A DNA stretch of 41,040 nt from Labrenzia sp. DG1229 (GTDB lineage Bacteria > Pseudomonadota > Alphaproteobacteria > Rhizobiales > Stappiaceae). The stretch covers positions 62,201 to 103,240 of the forward strand of contig NZ_KI928920.1 of NCBI RefSeq assembly GCF_000521215.1, written 5' to 3'. The translations under genes and the position numbers were made by a program. A model generated the notes under the pieces. The model saw nothing but the letters and a program-made list of their open reading frames with translations. It was not told the DNA's origin and did no database searches. Of the stretch, positions 28,188-40,330 are shown piece by piece (positions within the stretch are counted from its first letter, which is position 1; the number at the start of each line of letters is the position of its first letter).

Positions 28188-28225
28188 TCAAGACCATTGA
28201 CGCCGTCAAATTCCTCGGCTTTCCC

Positions 28226-28837
28226 CTAGCCGGTCTTCGAGAATTCCGCAAGACGAGCGGCATACCGGGCCATCATATCCACTTCCAGATTAATTCTGTC
28301 TCCGAGATGGCGATCGGACCAGGTTGTCACTTCCAGCGTGTGGGGGATCAAAAACACGGAAAACAGAATGCCGCTCACTTCATTGACTGTAAGCGAGGTA
28401 CCATCCAGCGCAATCGAACCTTTCTTCGCAATAAACTGTGCGGTTTCCCTCGGAGCCTCAAACTGAAAATACACCGAGTCCGGATGATCTTCGCGTTTGA
28501 CCACCGTGGCAATGCCGTCGACATGCCCGAGCACCAAATGGCCACCAAGTTCGGCACCCAGGGTCAACGACCGCTCCAGATTGATCCTCTGTCCTGCACG
28601 CCAGTCCGAGACCGTCGTCACTGCCAGGGTTTCGGCGGCCGATTCGACATCAAACCAGTTTCCGTCATCACTGTTCGACTTTGCCGTTACCGTATGACAA
28701 ACACCCCCACAGGAGATCGAGGCTCCGATATCGAACGTGTCCGCGTCATAAGACGTGCGAATTCGTGTCCGCTTGCCGGCCGGTATGTTCTCGACTGATA
28801 GAATTTCGCCTAGATCGGTCACAATCCCGGTAAACAT
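28226..28837 (-). CDS. ribE: Riboflavin synthase alpha subunit
   Basis: Dismutates two lumazines to riboflavin plus the pyrimidine, the last step of the pathway. 203 residues made of two similar beta-barrels. The first opens with MFTGIVTDLGEI and holds ISCGGVCHTVT; the second has LGGHLVLGHVDG and the repeated GTSLTVNEV. The frame is open to 28945, but ATG 28837 is right because GAGGAG lies seven bases ahead and MFTGIV is the universal N-terminus. It starts one base after the ribD stop, so translation is coupled. Confidence 0.96.
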   Translation of the reverse strand: MFTGIVTDLGEILSVENIPAGKRTRIRTSYDADTFDIGASISCGGVCHTVTAKSNSDDGNWFDVESAAETLAVTTVSDWRAGQRINLERSLTLGAELGGHLVLGHVDGIATVVKREDHPDSVYFQFEAPRETAQFIAKKGSIALDGTSLTVNEVSGILFSVFLIPHTLEVTTWSDRHLGDRINLEVDMMARYAARLAEFSKTG

Positions 28838-28838
28838 G

Positions 28839-29963
28839 TCAGGCTCCTCGACGTCTGAGATAAATGTAACGATCAGCATCGAAACTGCCGGCGTCCATAC
28901 GATCGAATTTGGGATCGGAAAAAACATCCGCAAGAGCAAGGTCATGCAATGCGGGAATTCCCTCGTCGCCTATCTCCAGATCACCGGTAACCACACACAG
29001 GTCATCGACCAGATCCGCCTCCAGGAATGACGACGCCATGCGAGCACCTCCTTCGACCATCACGCTGGTGATCCCCCGTGTCGCGAGCGCACTCAAAATG
29101 ACGGCTGGCGCGATGGAACAATCTCCGGCAGGCACTCGAATGACGTTGACCCCCGCCGCGACAAGTACTTCGACATTTTCGGGATCGGCATCGTTTCCAC
29201 AAACAAGCCAGACAGGAACATCAACGCAGGTCCGCACCAGTTTCGATTCGACCGGAAGGCGGGCACAACGGTCAACGATCACCCTGACGGGCGAACGTTC
29301 GTGCAGCCCCGGCAATCTGCAAGTCAGTTGCGGATCATCGGCCAGTGCCGTTCCGGATCCGACAAGAATGGCGTCATGTTCTGCCCGAAACCCGTGAACC
29401 TTGCGCATGGAGAGCGGGCCCGAGATCTTGACCTGCCCCTCACCCGCCCGTCCGATATAGCCGTCTCTTGAGACCGCCAATTTCAGGAACACATGAGGGC
29501 GTTGCTTGAGCTGTCGCAGGGTGAAGCCGTGGTAAAGAGGTCTGATTTCGCGTTCGCGCACGCCAACCGTGACGTCGACCCCGGCATCGCGGAGCATGCC
29601 GACACCCCTGCCGGCAACGCGCGGATTGGGGTCTAGCATGCCCACCACCACGCGGCCCACGCCGGCTTCGATCAGTGCCAGAGAACACGGCGGTGTCCGA
29701 CCATAGTGCGAACAAGGCTCCAGCGTCACGTAACAGGTCGCGTTCTTCGCCAGATCGCCTGCTTGGCGGAGCGCATTCACCTCCGCGTGGGCCATGCCCG
29801 GGCGGGACGTAACTCCCCTGCCGACCAGCACCGATCCGTTTTCGCCCTGTCGAATTATCAAAGCGGCAACCGACGGATTGGGCCAAACCCGGCCAAGTCC
29901 GCGCCGCGCCAGCCGTTCGGCGGCGGCCATGAAACGCATATCAATCGTATTTTCGGAAATCAT
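28839..29963 (-). CDS. ribD: Bifunctional pyrimidine deaminase/reductase RibD
   Basis: Carries out two early steps of riboflavin synthesis: deamination of the pyrimidine intermediate and NADPH-dependent reduction of its ribosyl chain. 374 residues. The N-terminal zinc deaminase (1-145) shows HAE at 59-61 and PCSHYGRTPPC with Cys84 and Cys93. The C-terminal reductase (about 150-365) shows LKLAVSRDGYIG, DAILVGSGTALADDPQLTCR and VMVEGGARMASSFL. Length is normal. It sits 19 bases behind nrdR and one base ahead of ribE. Confidence 0.96.
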   Translation of the reverse strand: MISENTIDMRFMAAAERLARRGLGRVWPNPSVAALIIRQGENGSVLVGRGVTSRPGMAHAEVNALRQAGDLAKNATCYVTLEPCSHYGRTPPCSLALIEAGVGRVVVGMLDPNPRVAGRGVGMLRDAGVDVTVGVREREIRPLYHGFTLRQLKQRPHVFLKLAVSRDGYIGRAGEGQVKISGPLSMRKVHGFRAEHDAILVGSGTALADDPQLTCRLPGLHERSPVRVIVDRCARLPVESKLVRTCVDVPVWLVCGNDADPENVEVLVAAGVNVIRVPAGDCSIAPAVILSALATRGITSVMVEGGARMASSFLEADLVDDLCVVTGDLEIGDEGIPALHDLALADVFSDPKFDRMDAGSFDADRYIYLRRRGA

Positions 29964-29982
29964 TTAGGATCTACAAGAAACG

Positions 29983-30459
29983 TTACTGGTCATCCGGAAC
30001 AGCGTTTTCAGAGTCGCTGAGCTCGTCGAGAAGAGCCTCGAAATCCTTGGCTTCACGAAAGTTCTTATAGACGGACGCGAAACGAACATAGGCGACATCG
30101 TCTATACCCTTCAGGCCTTCCATCACGTGATTGCCGATTGTCTCCGCTGTAATTTCGCTCTCGCCCGAGCTTTCGAGCTGCCGCACAATTCCGCTCACCA
30201 TGCGCTCAATGCGATCTGGGTCGACAGGCCGTTTTCGCACGGCAATCTGAACGGATCGCATGAGTTTTTCGCGATCGAACGGAACTCTTCGCCCGGATCG
30301 CTTCAGAACCATCAGTTCGCGCAGCTGAACCCGCTCGAATGTCGTGAAACGACCGCCGCAGGTATTGCAGATCCTGCGGCGGCGAATGGCGGTATTGTCC
30401 TCGGTAGGTCGGGAATCCTTGACCTGGGTTTCCTCGCCTCCGCAAAACGGACATCTCAT
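29983..30459 (-). CDS. nrdR: Transcriptional repressor NrdR
   Basis: Zinc-ribbon plus ATP-cone regulator that represses ribonucleotide reductase genes according to the dATP/ATP level. 158 residues. Zinc is held by Cys3, Cys6, Cys31 and Cys34 (MRCPFC and ICNTC). The ATP-cone follows at about 49-139 ([42 protein letters not shown]). It lies 28 bases after glyA and starts the nrdR-ribD-ribE-ribH-nusB-thiL series, the usual place in this class. Confidence 0.97.
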   Translation of the reverse strand: MRCPFCGGEETQVKDSRPTEDNTAIRRRRICNTCGGRFTTFERVQLRELMVLKRSGRRVPFDREKLMRSVQIAVRKRPVDPDRIERMVSGIVRQLESSGESEITAETIGNHVMEGLKGIDDVAYVRFASVYKNFREAKDFEALLDELSDSENAVPDDQ

Positions 30460-30487
30460 TTATCAAAGCTCCTGACCGAGCCGGCTG

Positions 30488-31795
<1,308 letters not shown>

Positions 31796-31997
31796 CGCTC
31801 GATCCTTGTTTTCGTATGCGAGGAACCTGGCCCCGGCATCGCGTCAGGTAGAGACACTCATTGCCTGTCGGCCGACATTGCGCGAGGAATTAACACAGGC
31901 CCCCCGGCGAACCAAGGGGCATACCGACGCGGCCAGTTGGGAAAACGACGCACAAAGGCCCGTAGTAAAATTTTTGCCAACGAAAAAAACAACCGGT

Positions 31998-32225
31998 TCA
32001 GTAAAGTGTCGGGTCCTTCGCTGCACTCGAAGAGGCGGCAATCTGCTCGATCCGACGCTGCAACTTGCGAACGGCAACACGCTTCAGGTCTTCCTGAGCT
32101 GCCGAAGCCGGCCCGAAGGTGGAGACTTCAATACCGGTTGCAGCATCGATCGCAGTTACTTTGACCTGATGGCCTATCGGGTGAAACTCCAGATAGATTT
32201 CGCCCGCGCGCGGATTGCCGCTCAT
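31998..32225 (-). CDS. Small DUF6898-like protein
   Basis: 75-residue protein upstream of glyA. GEIYLEFHPIGHQVKVTAID and GIEVSTFGPASAAQEDLKRV, followed by VAVRKLQRRIEQ, fit the small alphaproteobacterial DUF6898 family as I recall it. ATG 32225 is preferred to the frame opening at 32306 because TTGGAGAG lies in front of it and the first 27 residues of the longer version run through the upstream gene's terminator. No function is known. A two-strand sheet and helix fold is likely. Confidence 0.75.
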   Translation of the reverse strand: MSGNPRAGEIYLEFHPIGHQVKVTAIDAATGIEVSTFGPASAAQEDLKRVAVRKLQRRIEQIAASSSAAKDPTLY

Positions 32226-32251
32226 CCAGACTCTCCAGATTGGATTTAGCC

Positions 32252-32295
32252 CAAAAAAGACACGAAACGCCGACCTGATCAAGGCCGGCGTTTCG
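32252..32295 (-). terminator. Terminator of the L,D-transpeptidase gene
   Basis: Perfect 10-bp stem CGAAACGCCG (32263-32272) and CGGCGTTTCG (32286-32295). On the minus strand it is followed by TGTCTTTTTT (A-run at 32253-32258 on plus). It lies 29 bases after the ldtP stop at 32324. Confidence 0.85.
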
Positions 32296-32323
32296 GTGTG
32301 TTCCATGCCCGGGCAGTTTTGCC

Positions 32324-33643
32324 CTAGAGGCGAGCCTGCGTTTCCGTTCCGGAAAGATCATCGCGATCATAAATGTCATCGCGGAAATGCACGACGCCAT
32401 CCGAATTTGCCCAGGCAGTCACGTAGGTCATGTAAAGCGGGACGGATTTCTTCAGCTTTACATCTTCGCGTTCGCCGGTGCGGATGACGCTGTCAACGCG
32501 ACTACGGTCCCAATCAGGCGTCGTCGACTGCAACATCCAGGTCACAAGTTCGCGTACGTTCTGTACACGAACGCACCCTGAGGAGTGGAAACGCTGACTT
32601 TCACCAAAGAGTGTCTTTGACGGCGTATCGTGCAGATAAACCTGGTGTTTGTTGTGAAAATTGATACGCACCGAGCCCAACGAATTTTCCGCGCCCGGGT
32701 CCTGCGTAAAGCGATATTGTGTCGCCTCGTCCGTGTTCCAGTCGATCTGCTGCCAGGACAGTTCGTTGCCGCTCCAGTCGAAAATCCGGATATTGTTCTT
32801 TGAAAGGTACTCCGGATCCTCTTTCATCTTGGGGATCAGGTCCTTGCGGATGATCGAGACCGGAACCGTCCAGTACGGATTGAAGTTGAGTTCGTAGATC
32901 TTGCTGTTCAGGATAGGTGTCTGCCGGTCGATCTTGCCAACAACGGCGGTGTGGCGCGAGCGAACCCGTCCGCTTTCAACGGCCTCGATTTCAGCCGCCG
33001 GAATATTCACCATCACATAGCGATCGCCAAGGAAACCGGACATCGACCGCATGCGCACAATATTTGTCTCGAGCTGCCCGAGACGCACATGGGCCGGGAC
33101 GTTCAGGGCCTGCACCGTGTCATCGCCCATGACCCCGTCCGGGATCAGGCCATGACGCAGCTGGAAACGGCGTAGTGCGGCATCGACATAAGAGTCAAAG
33201 GCATCGGAAAGACCTGCATGCTGTTCCAGATCTCCAGAGACGATCAACCTGCGGCGAAGTTCCACGACGCGCGGATCCTTGGCACCAATTCGAAGCGCTT
33301 TGCCGCCTCCGGTCACGGTACCCCAGCCACCGGCCTGAACGATGCGCTGATAGCGGTCGATCGCGATTGCAATATAATCAGCTGTTTCAGGCGATAGGGT
33401 TGGCGCTGAAGAGTTGACTTCAGTAATGTTTTCCGTGGCGATATCGAAGTTGTCAGCCCACTCGACATTCTGGCGGTTCTGCTGCAGCGACTGCAGTGCA
33501 GTTTGTGCCTGTCCTTGAACACCGCTTGCCAGCAATGTGCCAATTCCCATCGCACACACGCTCAATAATGCCTTGCGGGCGCCCCAATTCTGGAGACACT
33601 TTTTTCCGGACCGACCGGCTTCAAGGTGCATCGCCAACCTCAT
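32324..33643 (-). CDS. ldtP: L,D-transpeptidase (YkuD/LdtP-like), exported
   Basis: Periplasmic enzyme that makes 3-3 cross-links in peptidoglycan or anchors proteins to it. 439 residues: an uncleaved or long basic start followed by the hydrophobic export segment ALLSVCAMGIGTLLASGVQG (about 25-44); a peptidoglycan-binding domain near 118-185 (LRRRLIVSG, RRFQLRHGLIPDGVMGDDTV); and a YkuD catalytic domain near 205-360 with His338 (VYLHDTPSK), His353 and the nucleophile Cys357 (RFHSSGCVRV). An alternative start is ATG 33631, with GAGG ahead. The symbol is by analogy with the LdtR-LdtP pair of Liberibacter and Sinorhizobium: the adjacent upstream gene encodes an LdtR-like MarR protein. Confidence 0.92.
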   Translation of the reverse strand: MRLAMHLEAGRSGKKCLQNWGARKALLSVCAMGIGTLLASGVQGQAQTALQSLQQNRQNVEWADNFDIATENITEVNSSAPTLSPETADYIAIAIDRYQRIVQAGGWGTVTGGGKALRIGAKDPRVVELRRRLIVSGDLEQHAGLSDAFDSYVDAALRRFQLRHGLIPDGVMGDDTVQALNVPAHVRLGQLETNIVRMRSMSGFLGDRYVMVNIPAAEIEAVESGRVRSRHTAVVGKIDRQTPILNSKIYELNFNPYWTVPVSIIRKDLIPKMKEDPEYLSKNNIRIFDWSGNELSWQQIDWNTDEATQYRFTQDPGAENSLGSVRINFHNKHQVYLHDTPSKTLFGESQRFHSSGCVRVQNVRELVTWMLQSTTPDWDRSRVDSVIRTGEREDVKLKKSVPLYMTYVTAWANSDGVVHFRDDIYDRDDLSGTETQARL

Positions 33644-33942
33644 TTGCTGTGCCTAATGCTTTCGGTTCTGCTGGTATTTTCAATCGGACTTCCAAAATTT
33701 CGGTCCAGCTGACTTTTCCAAATCGAATTTCTAAATGACGGGAGTTAACAAATCGCTTGAATCTTTAACCATATCGCCGCCTGAAGCGCCGCACAAAGCC
33801 ATTCCTTTGTGACCACAAGATGTCAGTGACCGATCGACCGGCACAAATCCCGGGCTCCGGGGCCGTTTCGACCGATCGGAACTTCCATTACTGGTATGAA
33901 GAAAACCAAACAGGATGAAACGCAATTTTGCGTGAGGAGCTC
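33644..33942. other. Intergenic region between ldtP and the ldtR terminator
   Basis: About 300 bases without a gene. It must contain the ldtP promoter (leftward) and is the expected place for LdtR operators. No clear long palindrome was found by eye. The frames across it (plus 33496-33738, minus 33731-33925) look spurious. Confidence 0.4.
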
Positions 33943-33975
33943 AAAAAAAGAAAAAACACCGCCCGATGGGCGGTG
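33943..33975 (-). terminator. Terminator of the ldtR-like gene
   Basis: Perfect 8-bp stem CACCGCCC (33957-33964) and GGGCGGTG (33968-33975) with a three-base loop. On the minus strand it is followed by TTTTTTCTTTTTTT. A classical Rho-independent terminator 27 bases after the stop at 34003. Confidence 0.9.
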
Positions 33976-34002
33976 CTTTTGTCATCCGGATTTGCCGCAA
34001 AA

Positions 34003-34518
34003 TCAAAGACGGTAGAGAATCTGGTCTGTCCAGAACCGCTCCAGGCGGCGCAGCGACTTGTTGAGAACAACAAAGTCCTCCGGACCAATCTCACCAACCT
34101 GCTGGACGGACAGGATGTGGCGCTCGTAAAGATCGTTGACGATCGTTGCGACTTCCTGGCCCTTGTCCGTGAGACTCACGCGGACTGACCGGCGGTCCAT
34201 GCGGGAACGCTGATGGTGGATATAGCCGGTTTCGACCAGTTTCTTCAGGTTATAGGACACGTTCGATCCAAGATAGTAGCCACGGGTCCGCAGCTCACCG
34301 GCGGTCAGCTCTGCGTCACCGATATTGAACAGCAACAATGCCTGCACGCTGTTGACATCGGAACGGCCCATGCGATCGAACTCATCCTTGATGACGTCCA
34401 GAAGACGCCGATGCAGCCTTTCGACAAGAGTCAGGGCTTCGAGGTAAAGTGGCTTGATTTCCACTTCTTCCGCTTCGCCCGGTGAAACAGCGTCGACTGC
34501 CCTACTTGCGGTGATCAT
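34003..34518 (-). CDS. ldtR: MarR-family regulator, LdtR-like
   Basis: Dimeric winged-helix regulator of 171 residues. DNA-binding part: VNSVQALLLFNIGDAELTAG, ELRTRGYYLGSNVSYNLKKL, ETGYIHHQRSRMDRRSVRVS and LTDKGQEVATIV. ATG 34518 is preferred to 34578 because AGAGG precedes it and the shorter length is that of LdtR. In Liberibacter and Sinorhizobium LdtR controls a neighbouring L,D-transpeptidase and stress genes; the same neighbour is here, transcribed in the same direction after a terminator. Binding of a small ligand in the dimer cleft is known for the family but cannot be judged from sequence. Confidence 0.88.
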   Translation of the reverse strand: MITASRAVDAVSPGEAEEVEIKPLYLEALTLVERLHRRLLDVIKDEFDRMGRSDVNSVQALLLFNIGDAELTAGELRTRGYYLGSNVSYNLKKLVETGYIHHQRSRMDRRSVRVSLTDKGQEVATIVNDLYERHILSVQQVGEIGPEDFVVLNKSLRRLERFWTDQILYRL

Positions 34519-34674
34519 GTGATTGCGCCTCTTATAGTACCTGTTGTTGGGCGGATATTTTCCCGCCTTGATACGCAATCTAGCCGAGTGTTTCTAAAAT
34601 CCGCTTAAGAGACACGCTGAATCATTCGTTAACACTTGAAGGGCATTTTCGGCACCCGATTCAGACTTTGTTCA

Positions 34675-35565
34675 TCATGATCCGCGCAGGAAGTTCACGA
34701 TCCCCGAGAAGTCCTTTTCGTTGCCGCCGGTGTTACAGAACAGAGCATAAAGCGCTGCAGCTTCCGCACCCAGCGGCGTAGCTGCACCAGACGTATTGGC
34801 CGCTTCCTGTGCCAGCTTAAGGTCCTTGAGCATCATGGCCGCCGCAAATCCCGGCTCGTAGTCCCTGTTGGCAGGCGATGACGGGAGCGGACCAGGCACC
34901 GGGCAATAGGAAGTCAGCGACCAGCACTGGCCTGACGCCGTCGAAGAAATATCGAACAACTTCTGCGCATCAAGGCCGAGTTTTTCAGCAAGCACGAAGG
35001 CCTCGCTCACTCCGATCATCGATATGCCGAGGATCATGTTGTTGCATATCTTCGCGGCTTGACCATTGCCAGCTCCGCCGGCATGGACGATTGTTTTACC
35101 CATGATGTCCAGGAATGGTCCGGCGGCTGCAAATGCCTCATCGCTGCCGCCAACCATGAAGGTGAGCGTTCCGGCGGTTGCCCCGCCAACACCTCCTGAA
35201 ACAGGGGCATCGACCATCGGCATGTTCATTCCAGTTGCAGCCGCACTGACAACACGTGCGCTTTCTACATCGATGGTGGAGGAGTCAATCAAAAGCGTGC
35301 CGGCTTTGGCGTTCTCTAGAATACCGCCCTCCCCCTGGTAGATCTGGCGGACATGTTTTCCGGCCGGCAACATCGTGACAATGACATCTGAAACAGCGGC
35401 AAGGTCGGAAATACCGTCCGCTTTCTCGCCTCCGGCCTCGACATGGGCGGAAAGGGCTGCGTCCGACAGATCAAATCCGAGAACCCTGTGTCCCGCCTTG
35501 ACCAGATTGACAGCCATCGGGCCACCCATGTTTCCAAGACCAATGAAGCCAACTGTGCTCGCCAT
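34675..35565 (-). CDS. mmsB: 3-hydroxyisobutyrate dehydrogenase
   Basis: Oxidises 3-hydroxyisobutyrate to methylmalonate semialdehyde with NAD+, in valine degradation. 296 residues. The NAD-binding fingerprint GFIGLGNMGGPMA is at 6-18, the substrate-binding DAPVSGGVGGATAGTLTFMV at about 119-138, and the catalytic lysine at about 172 (GNGQAAKICNNMI). The C-terminal helical domain follows. The long frame to 35973 is not used: ATG 35565 has GGGAG eight bases ahead and gives the standard N-terminus. It ends the operon that starts with the acyl-CoA dehydrogenase. Confidence 0.95.
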   Translation of the reverse strand: MASTVGFIGLGNMGGPMAVNLVKAGHRVLGFDLSDAALSAHVEAGGEKADGISDLAAVSDVIVTMLPAGKHVRQIYQGEGGILENAKAGTLLIDSSTIDVESARVVSAAATGMNMPMVDAPVSGGVGGATAGTLTFMVGGSDEAFAAAGPFLDIMGKTIVHAGGAGNGQAAKICNNMILGISMIGVSEAFVLAEKLGLDAQKLFDISSTASGQCWSLTSYCPVPGPLPSSPANRDYEPGFAAAMMLKDLKLAQEAANTSGAATPLGAEAAALYALFCNTGGNEKDFSGIVNFLRGS

Positions 35566-35663
35566 GTTCGTTCTCCCAGATGAATTTGGTGTTGAATGTG
35601 AATCTGTTGGCGGTGATCGCTGATGCGATGATTCAGCTTGTCGGAAACCGACAGGGCTCGTCT

Positions 35664-36083
35664 TCAGCCGGGCGCCGCGCGGTTTTCCCTGTGCATGAGA
35701 TAAGCCAGCGCGACATAGACTGCGATCGTTGCCAGATAAAAGGAGATCTCGTAAGGACGACGTCCATAAAGATCGGAAAAGGCGGTGTGCATGACAATCT
35801 GGCAAATGCACCGGAAGATCCACATGACCGTTCCCCAGGATACGGTCAGCCAGAGACCTGTTGCCGCGACCAGGTCGAGAACCGCAAAAAAGACAGTCGC
35901 TCCCTGAAGTGCGACCGGCATGTCCCAGAAGAAATGGCCGCGCCATTCCACAATGCCGATAATGCGCGCCCAATAGATAACCCCGCCACCGATCAGGATG
36001 ATCGCTATGCAGCGCAAATACAGGATCAGAATCGTGCTCCAGGGCGGGCGGGCATCGATAAGGTCCTGAAAGCTTGTGATCAT
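35664..36083 (-). CDS. Four-helix membrane protein, DUF6163-like
   Basis: 139-residue inner membrane protein with four predicted helices (ILYLRCIAIILIGGGVIYWA, ALQGATVFFAVLDLVAATGL, VMWIFRCICQIVMHTAF, FYLATIAVYVALAYLM). The segment GLWLTVSWGTVMW is typical of a small rhizobial family I recall as DUF6163. No catalytic residues are visible and the function is unknown. It is set between the hydrolase (18 bases) and mmsB (98 bases) in the valine operon, so it is probably co-expressed with it. Whether it acts in that pathway is open. Confidence 0.78.
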   Translation of the reverse strand: MITSFQDLIDARPPWSTILILYLRCIAIILIGGGVIYWARIIGIVEWRGHFFWDMPVALQGATVFFAVLDLVAATGLWLTVSWGTVMWIFRCICQIVMHTAFSDLYGRRPYEISFYLATIAVYVALAYLMHRENRAAPG

Positions 36084-36101
36084 GGCCGGTCCGGTTGCGC
36101 G

Positions 36102-37136
36102 TTAAAGAGGAAGATCTCCGTCAGACGGTTCCTCGAAATACGACGCCAGCGACGCGCTGTCCACTTGTCCCAGTTGGTTAGGAGTCCATTTCGGGGCCTG
36201 ATCCTTGTCGACGACAACCGCACGAATGCCTTCGAAGAAGTCGTCACCATGGAGGATCCGTGACACGATCCGGTATTCAAGCTTCATGCACTCTTTGAAG
36301 GACATTTGCGCCCCGCGCCGCATCTGCTCAAAGGCAATCAGAACGCTCGTCGGGGATTTCTGACGGATCGCGTCCGCGGTTTTGCGAGAAAACTCTTCCT
36401 CCGAGGCGTCGAGCCTTTTCAGGACTTCCGTCACCGACGGCGCTGAAAAGGCATGCTCGACAAGGGCTTCGTTCCGCTGCAAGATGCCGGTTTCCGGCGC
36501 GACGAGATACGGTCGAAGCGCAACGCCGATGTCATTGGCCGTTTCCAGCGACGTCTCCAGATCGGGAAGACTGTCTTCGGAAACCGCGTGCGTCAGCACG
36601 CCCGAGGCAAGAGCGTCGGCCTGTTTGAGCCGGCTCGCACTCAATGCGCAATAGATGCCCATCTTTTTGGGCATGCGTGGCAGGAAATAGGTACCTCCCA
36701 CATCGGGGAAGAAACCAATCGCGGTTTCAGGCATGGAAAAGAGCGTCTTCTCGGTCCCTATCCGGTGGCTGCCGTGAACGGAAACGCCCACGCCTCCTCC
36801 CATGACGATCCCGTTGATCAGCGCAACATAGGGTTTCGGATAGGCCTTGATCGTGGCGTTCAGGGTGTACTCGTCCCGAAAAAACGGCTTGAGACTCTCT
36901 ACGTCGCCCGCCATCCGTGTGTCGTATATGCTTCGGATATCGCCACCGGCGCAAAACGCCTTGCCACCCGCCCCCTTGATGACAATGTGCGCAACGGACG
37001 GATCACCGGCCCAGCGCTGCAACTGATCTGCAAGCGCATTCACCTTTGCATGGGTCAATGCATTGAGAGCCTGCGGTCTGTTCAGCGTTACGAACCCGGC
37101 TTTGCCGCGAACTTCAAAGAGGATTTCGTCACTCAT
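36102..37136 (-). CDS. 3-hydroxyisobutyryl-CoA hydrolase
   Basis: Crotonase-fold thioesterase that frees 3-hydroxyisobutyrate from CoA, the step before mmsB in valine degradation. 344 residues. Oxyanion-hole segments GKAFCAGGDIRSIYD and GIVMGGGVGVSVHGSHRIGT are clear. MPETAIGFFPDVGGTYFLPR, with its Glu and Asp, marks the hydrolase rather than simple enoyl-CoA hydratases, and the long C-terminal part (SPTSVLIAFEQMRRG, ECMKLEYRIV, DFFEGIRAVVVDKD) also fits. The ATG has AAGGCG ahead. It lies 54 bases after the acyl-CoA dehydrogenase. Confidence 0.93.
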   Translation of the reverse strand: MSDEILFEVRGKAGFVTLNRPQALNALTHAKVNALADQLQRWAGDPSVAHIVIKGAGGKAFCAGGDIRSIYDTRMAGDVESLKPFFRDEYTLNATIKAYPKPYVALINGIVMGGGVGVSVHGSHRIGTEKTLFSMPETAIGFFPDVGGTYFLPRMPKKMGIYCALSASRLKQADALASGVLTHAVSEDSLPDLETSLETANDIGVALRPYLVAPETGILQRNEALVEHAFSAPSVTEVLKRLDASEEEFSRKTADAIRQKSPTSVLIAFEQMRRGAQMSFKECMKLEYRIVSRILHGDDFFEGIRAVVVDKDQAPKWTPNQLGQVDSASLASYFEEPSDGDLPL

Positions 37137-37190
37137 GTGGACGCCTTGTCAAATGAGAGTCGTTTCAAGGGTTAAGCCGGGGAAATTCAA

Positions 37191-39597
<2,407 letters not shown>

Positions 39598-39822
39598 GCA
39601 ATCCTCTGTTCAGTCCAGACCTTGCGGTTAGTTGGCACAGGCTGAAATGGCGGTGGTTTCCCAAGTCACGCCCATAGCAATCCACATTCCGGCGAGCGGA
39701 TCTTCCGGCCAAATGGTCATCACCGACTTGAACCGGGATGGCCTTTGTTGCGCGCGCCGGGAGTTTGCGTTTTCAATGTTCAATCCCCACATGTGAGTCA
39801 TCACATTTTTGGGAGCATGTTA

Positions 39823-40330
39823 ATGTCCGCAGAAACCTCCGCCGACTATGTCCGTCAGGACGTCTTCGATCCTGTTCGCCACCCGGAACTGTTTTCCGGA
39901 GTGCGCAGCCGGCGAATTTTTGCGTTCTTCATCGACGTGATCGTGATCGCCCTCCTGACCTTCGGCGCAGGCATTCTGGTTATTTTTCCTTGGCGTCTTC
40001 ACGCTCGGCCTCGGCTTTCTGCTTTACGGTATCCTGCCAGCAGCCGTCGCCCTGCTCTATGTTGCCTTCACGCTTGGCGGACCGCTGGCTTCCACTTTCG
40101 GAATGCGTGCCATGGGGCTGGAAATGCGCCTCTGGTACGGTGCCAAACCCTATCCGCTTCTTGCTTCAGTGCATGCGCTTCTGTTCTGGTTTTCCGTTTC
40201 GCTGCTGACGCCGCTCGTGCTGTTGGTGTCGCTCTTCTCGGACCGCAAGCGTCTGCTGCATGACATGATCCTCGGAGTGGTCGTGATCAACTCTGCCTAT
40301 CACCAGCAGTATTTTTACGAGCAGGAGTAA
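39823..40330 (+). pseudogene. RDD family membrane protein, frameshifted
   Basis: Small inner membrane protein with the RDD domain, found in diverse bacteria and sometimes linked to ion homeostasis. The first frame starts at ATG 39823 (GGGAG ahead) and runs through VRSRRIFAFFIDVIVIALLT. It then leaves the reading frame in the five-T run 39983-39987. Removing one T gives a continuous 168-residue protein: VIFLGVFTLGLGFLLYG, two more helices, GPLASTFGMRAMGLEMRLWY, a last helix, and DRKRLLHDMILGVVVINSAY. The preserved motifs on both sides suggest a recent mutation or a base-calling error. Confidence 0.88.

Noticed and set aside
28076..28225. FMN (RFN) riboswitch ahead of ribH
   Set aside because: The conserved aptamer core sequence was looked for on both strands and is not present.
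35566..35973. 136-residue N-terminal extension of MmsB
   Set aside because: It is antisense shadow of the DUF6163-like gene region; ATG 35565 has a GGGAG site and starts the family's NAD-binding fold.
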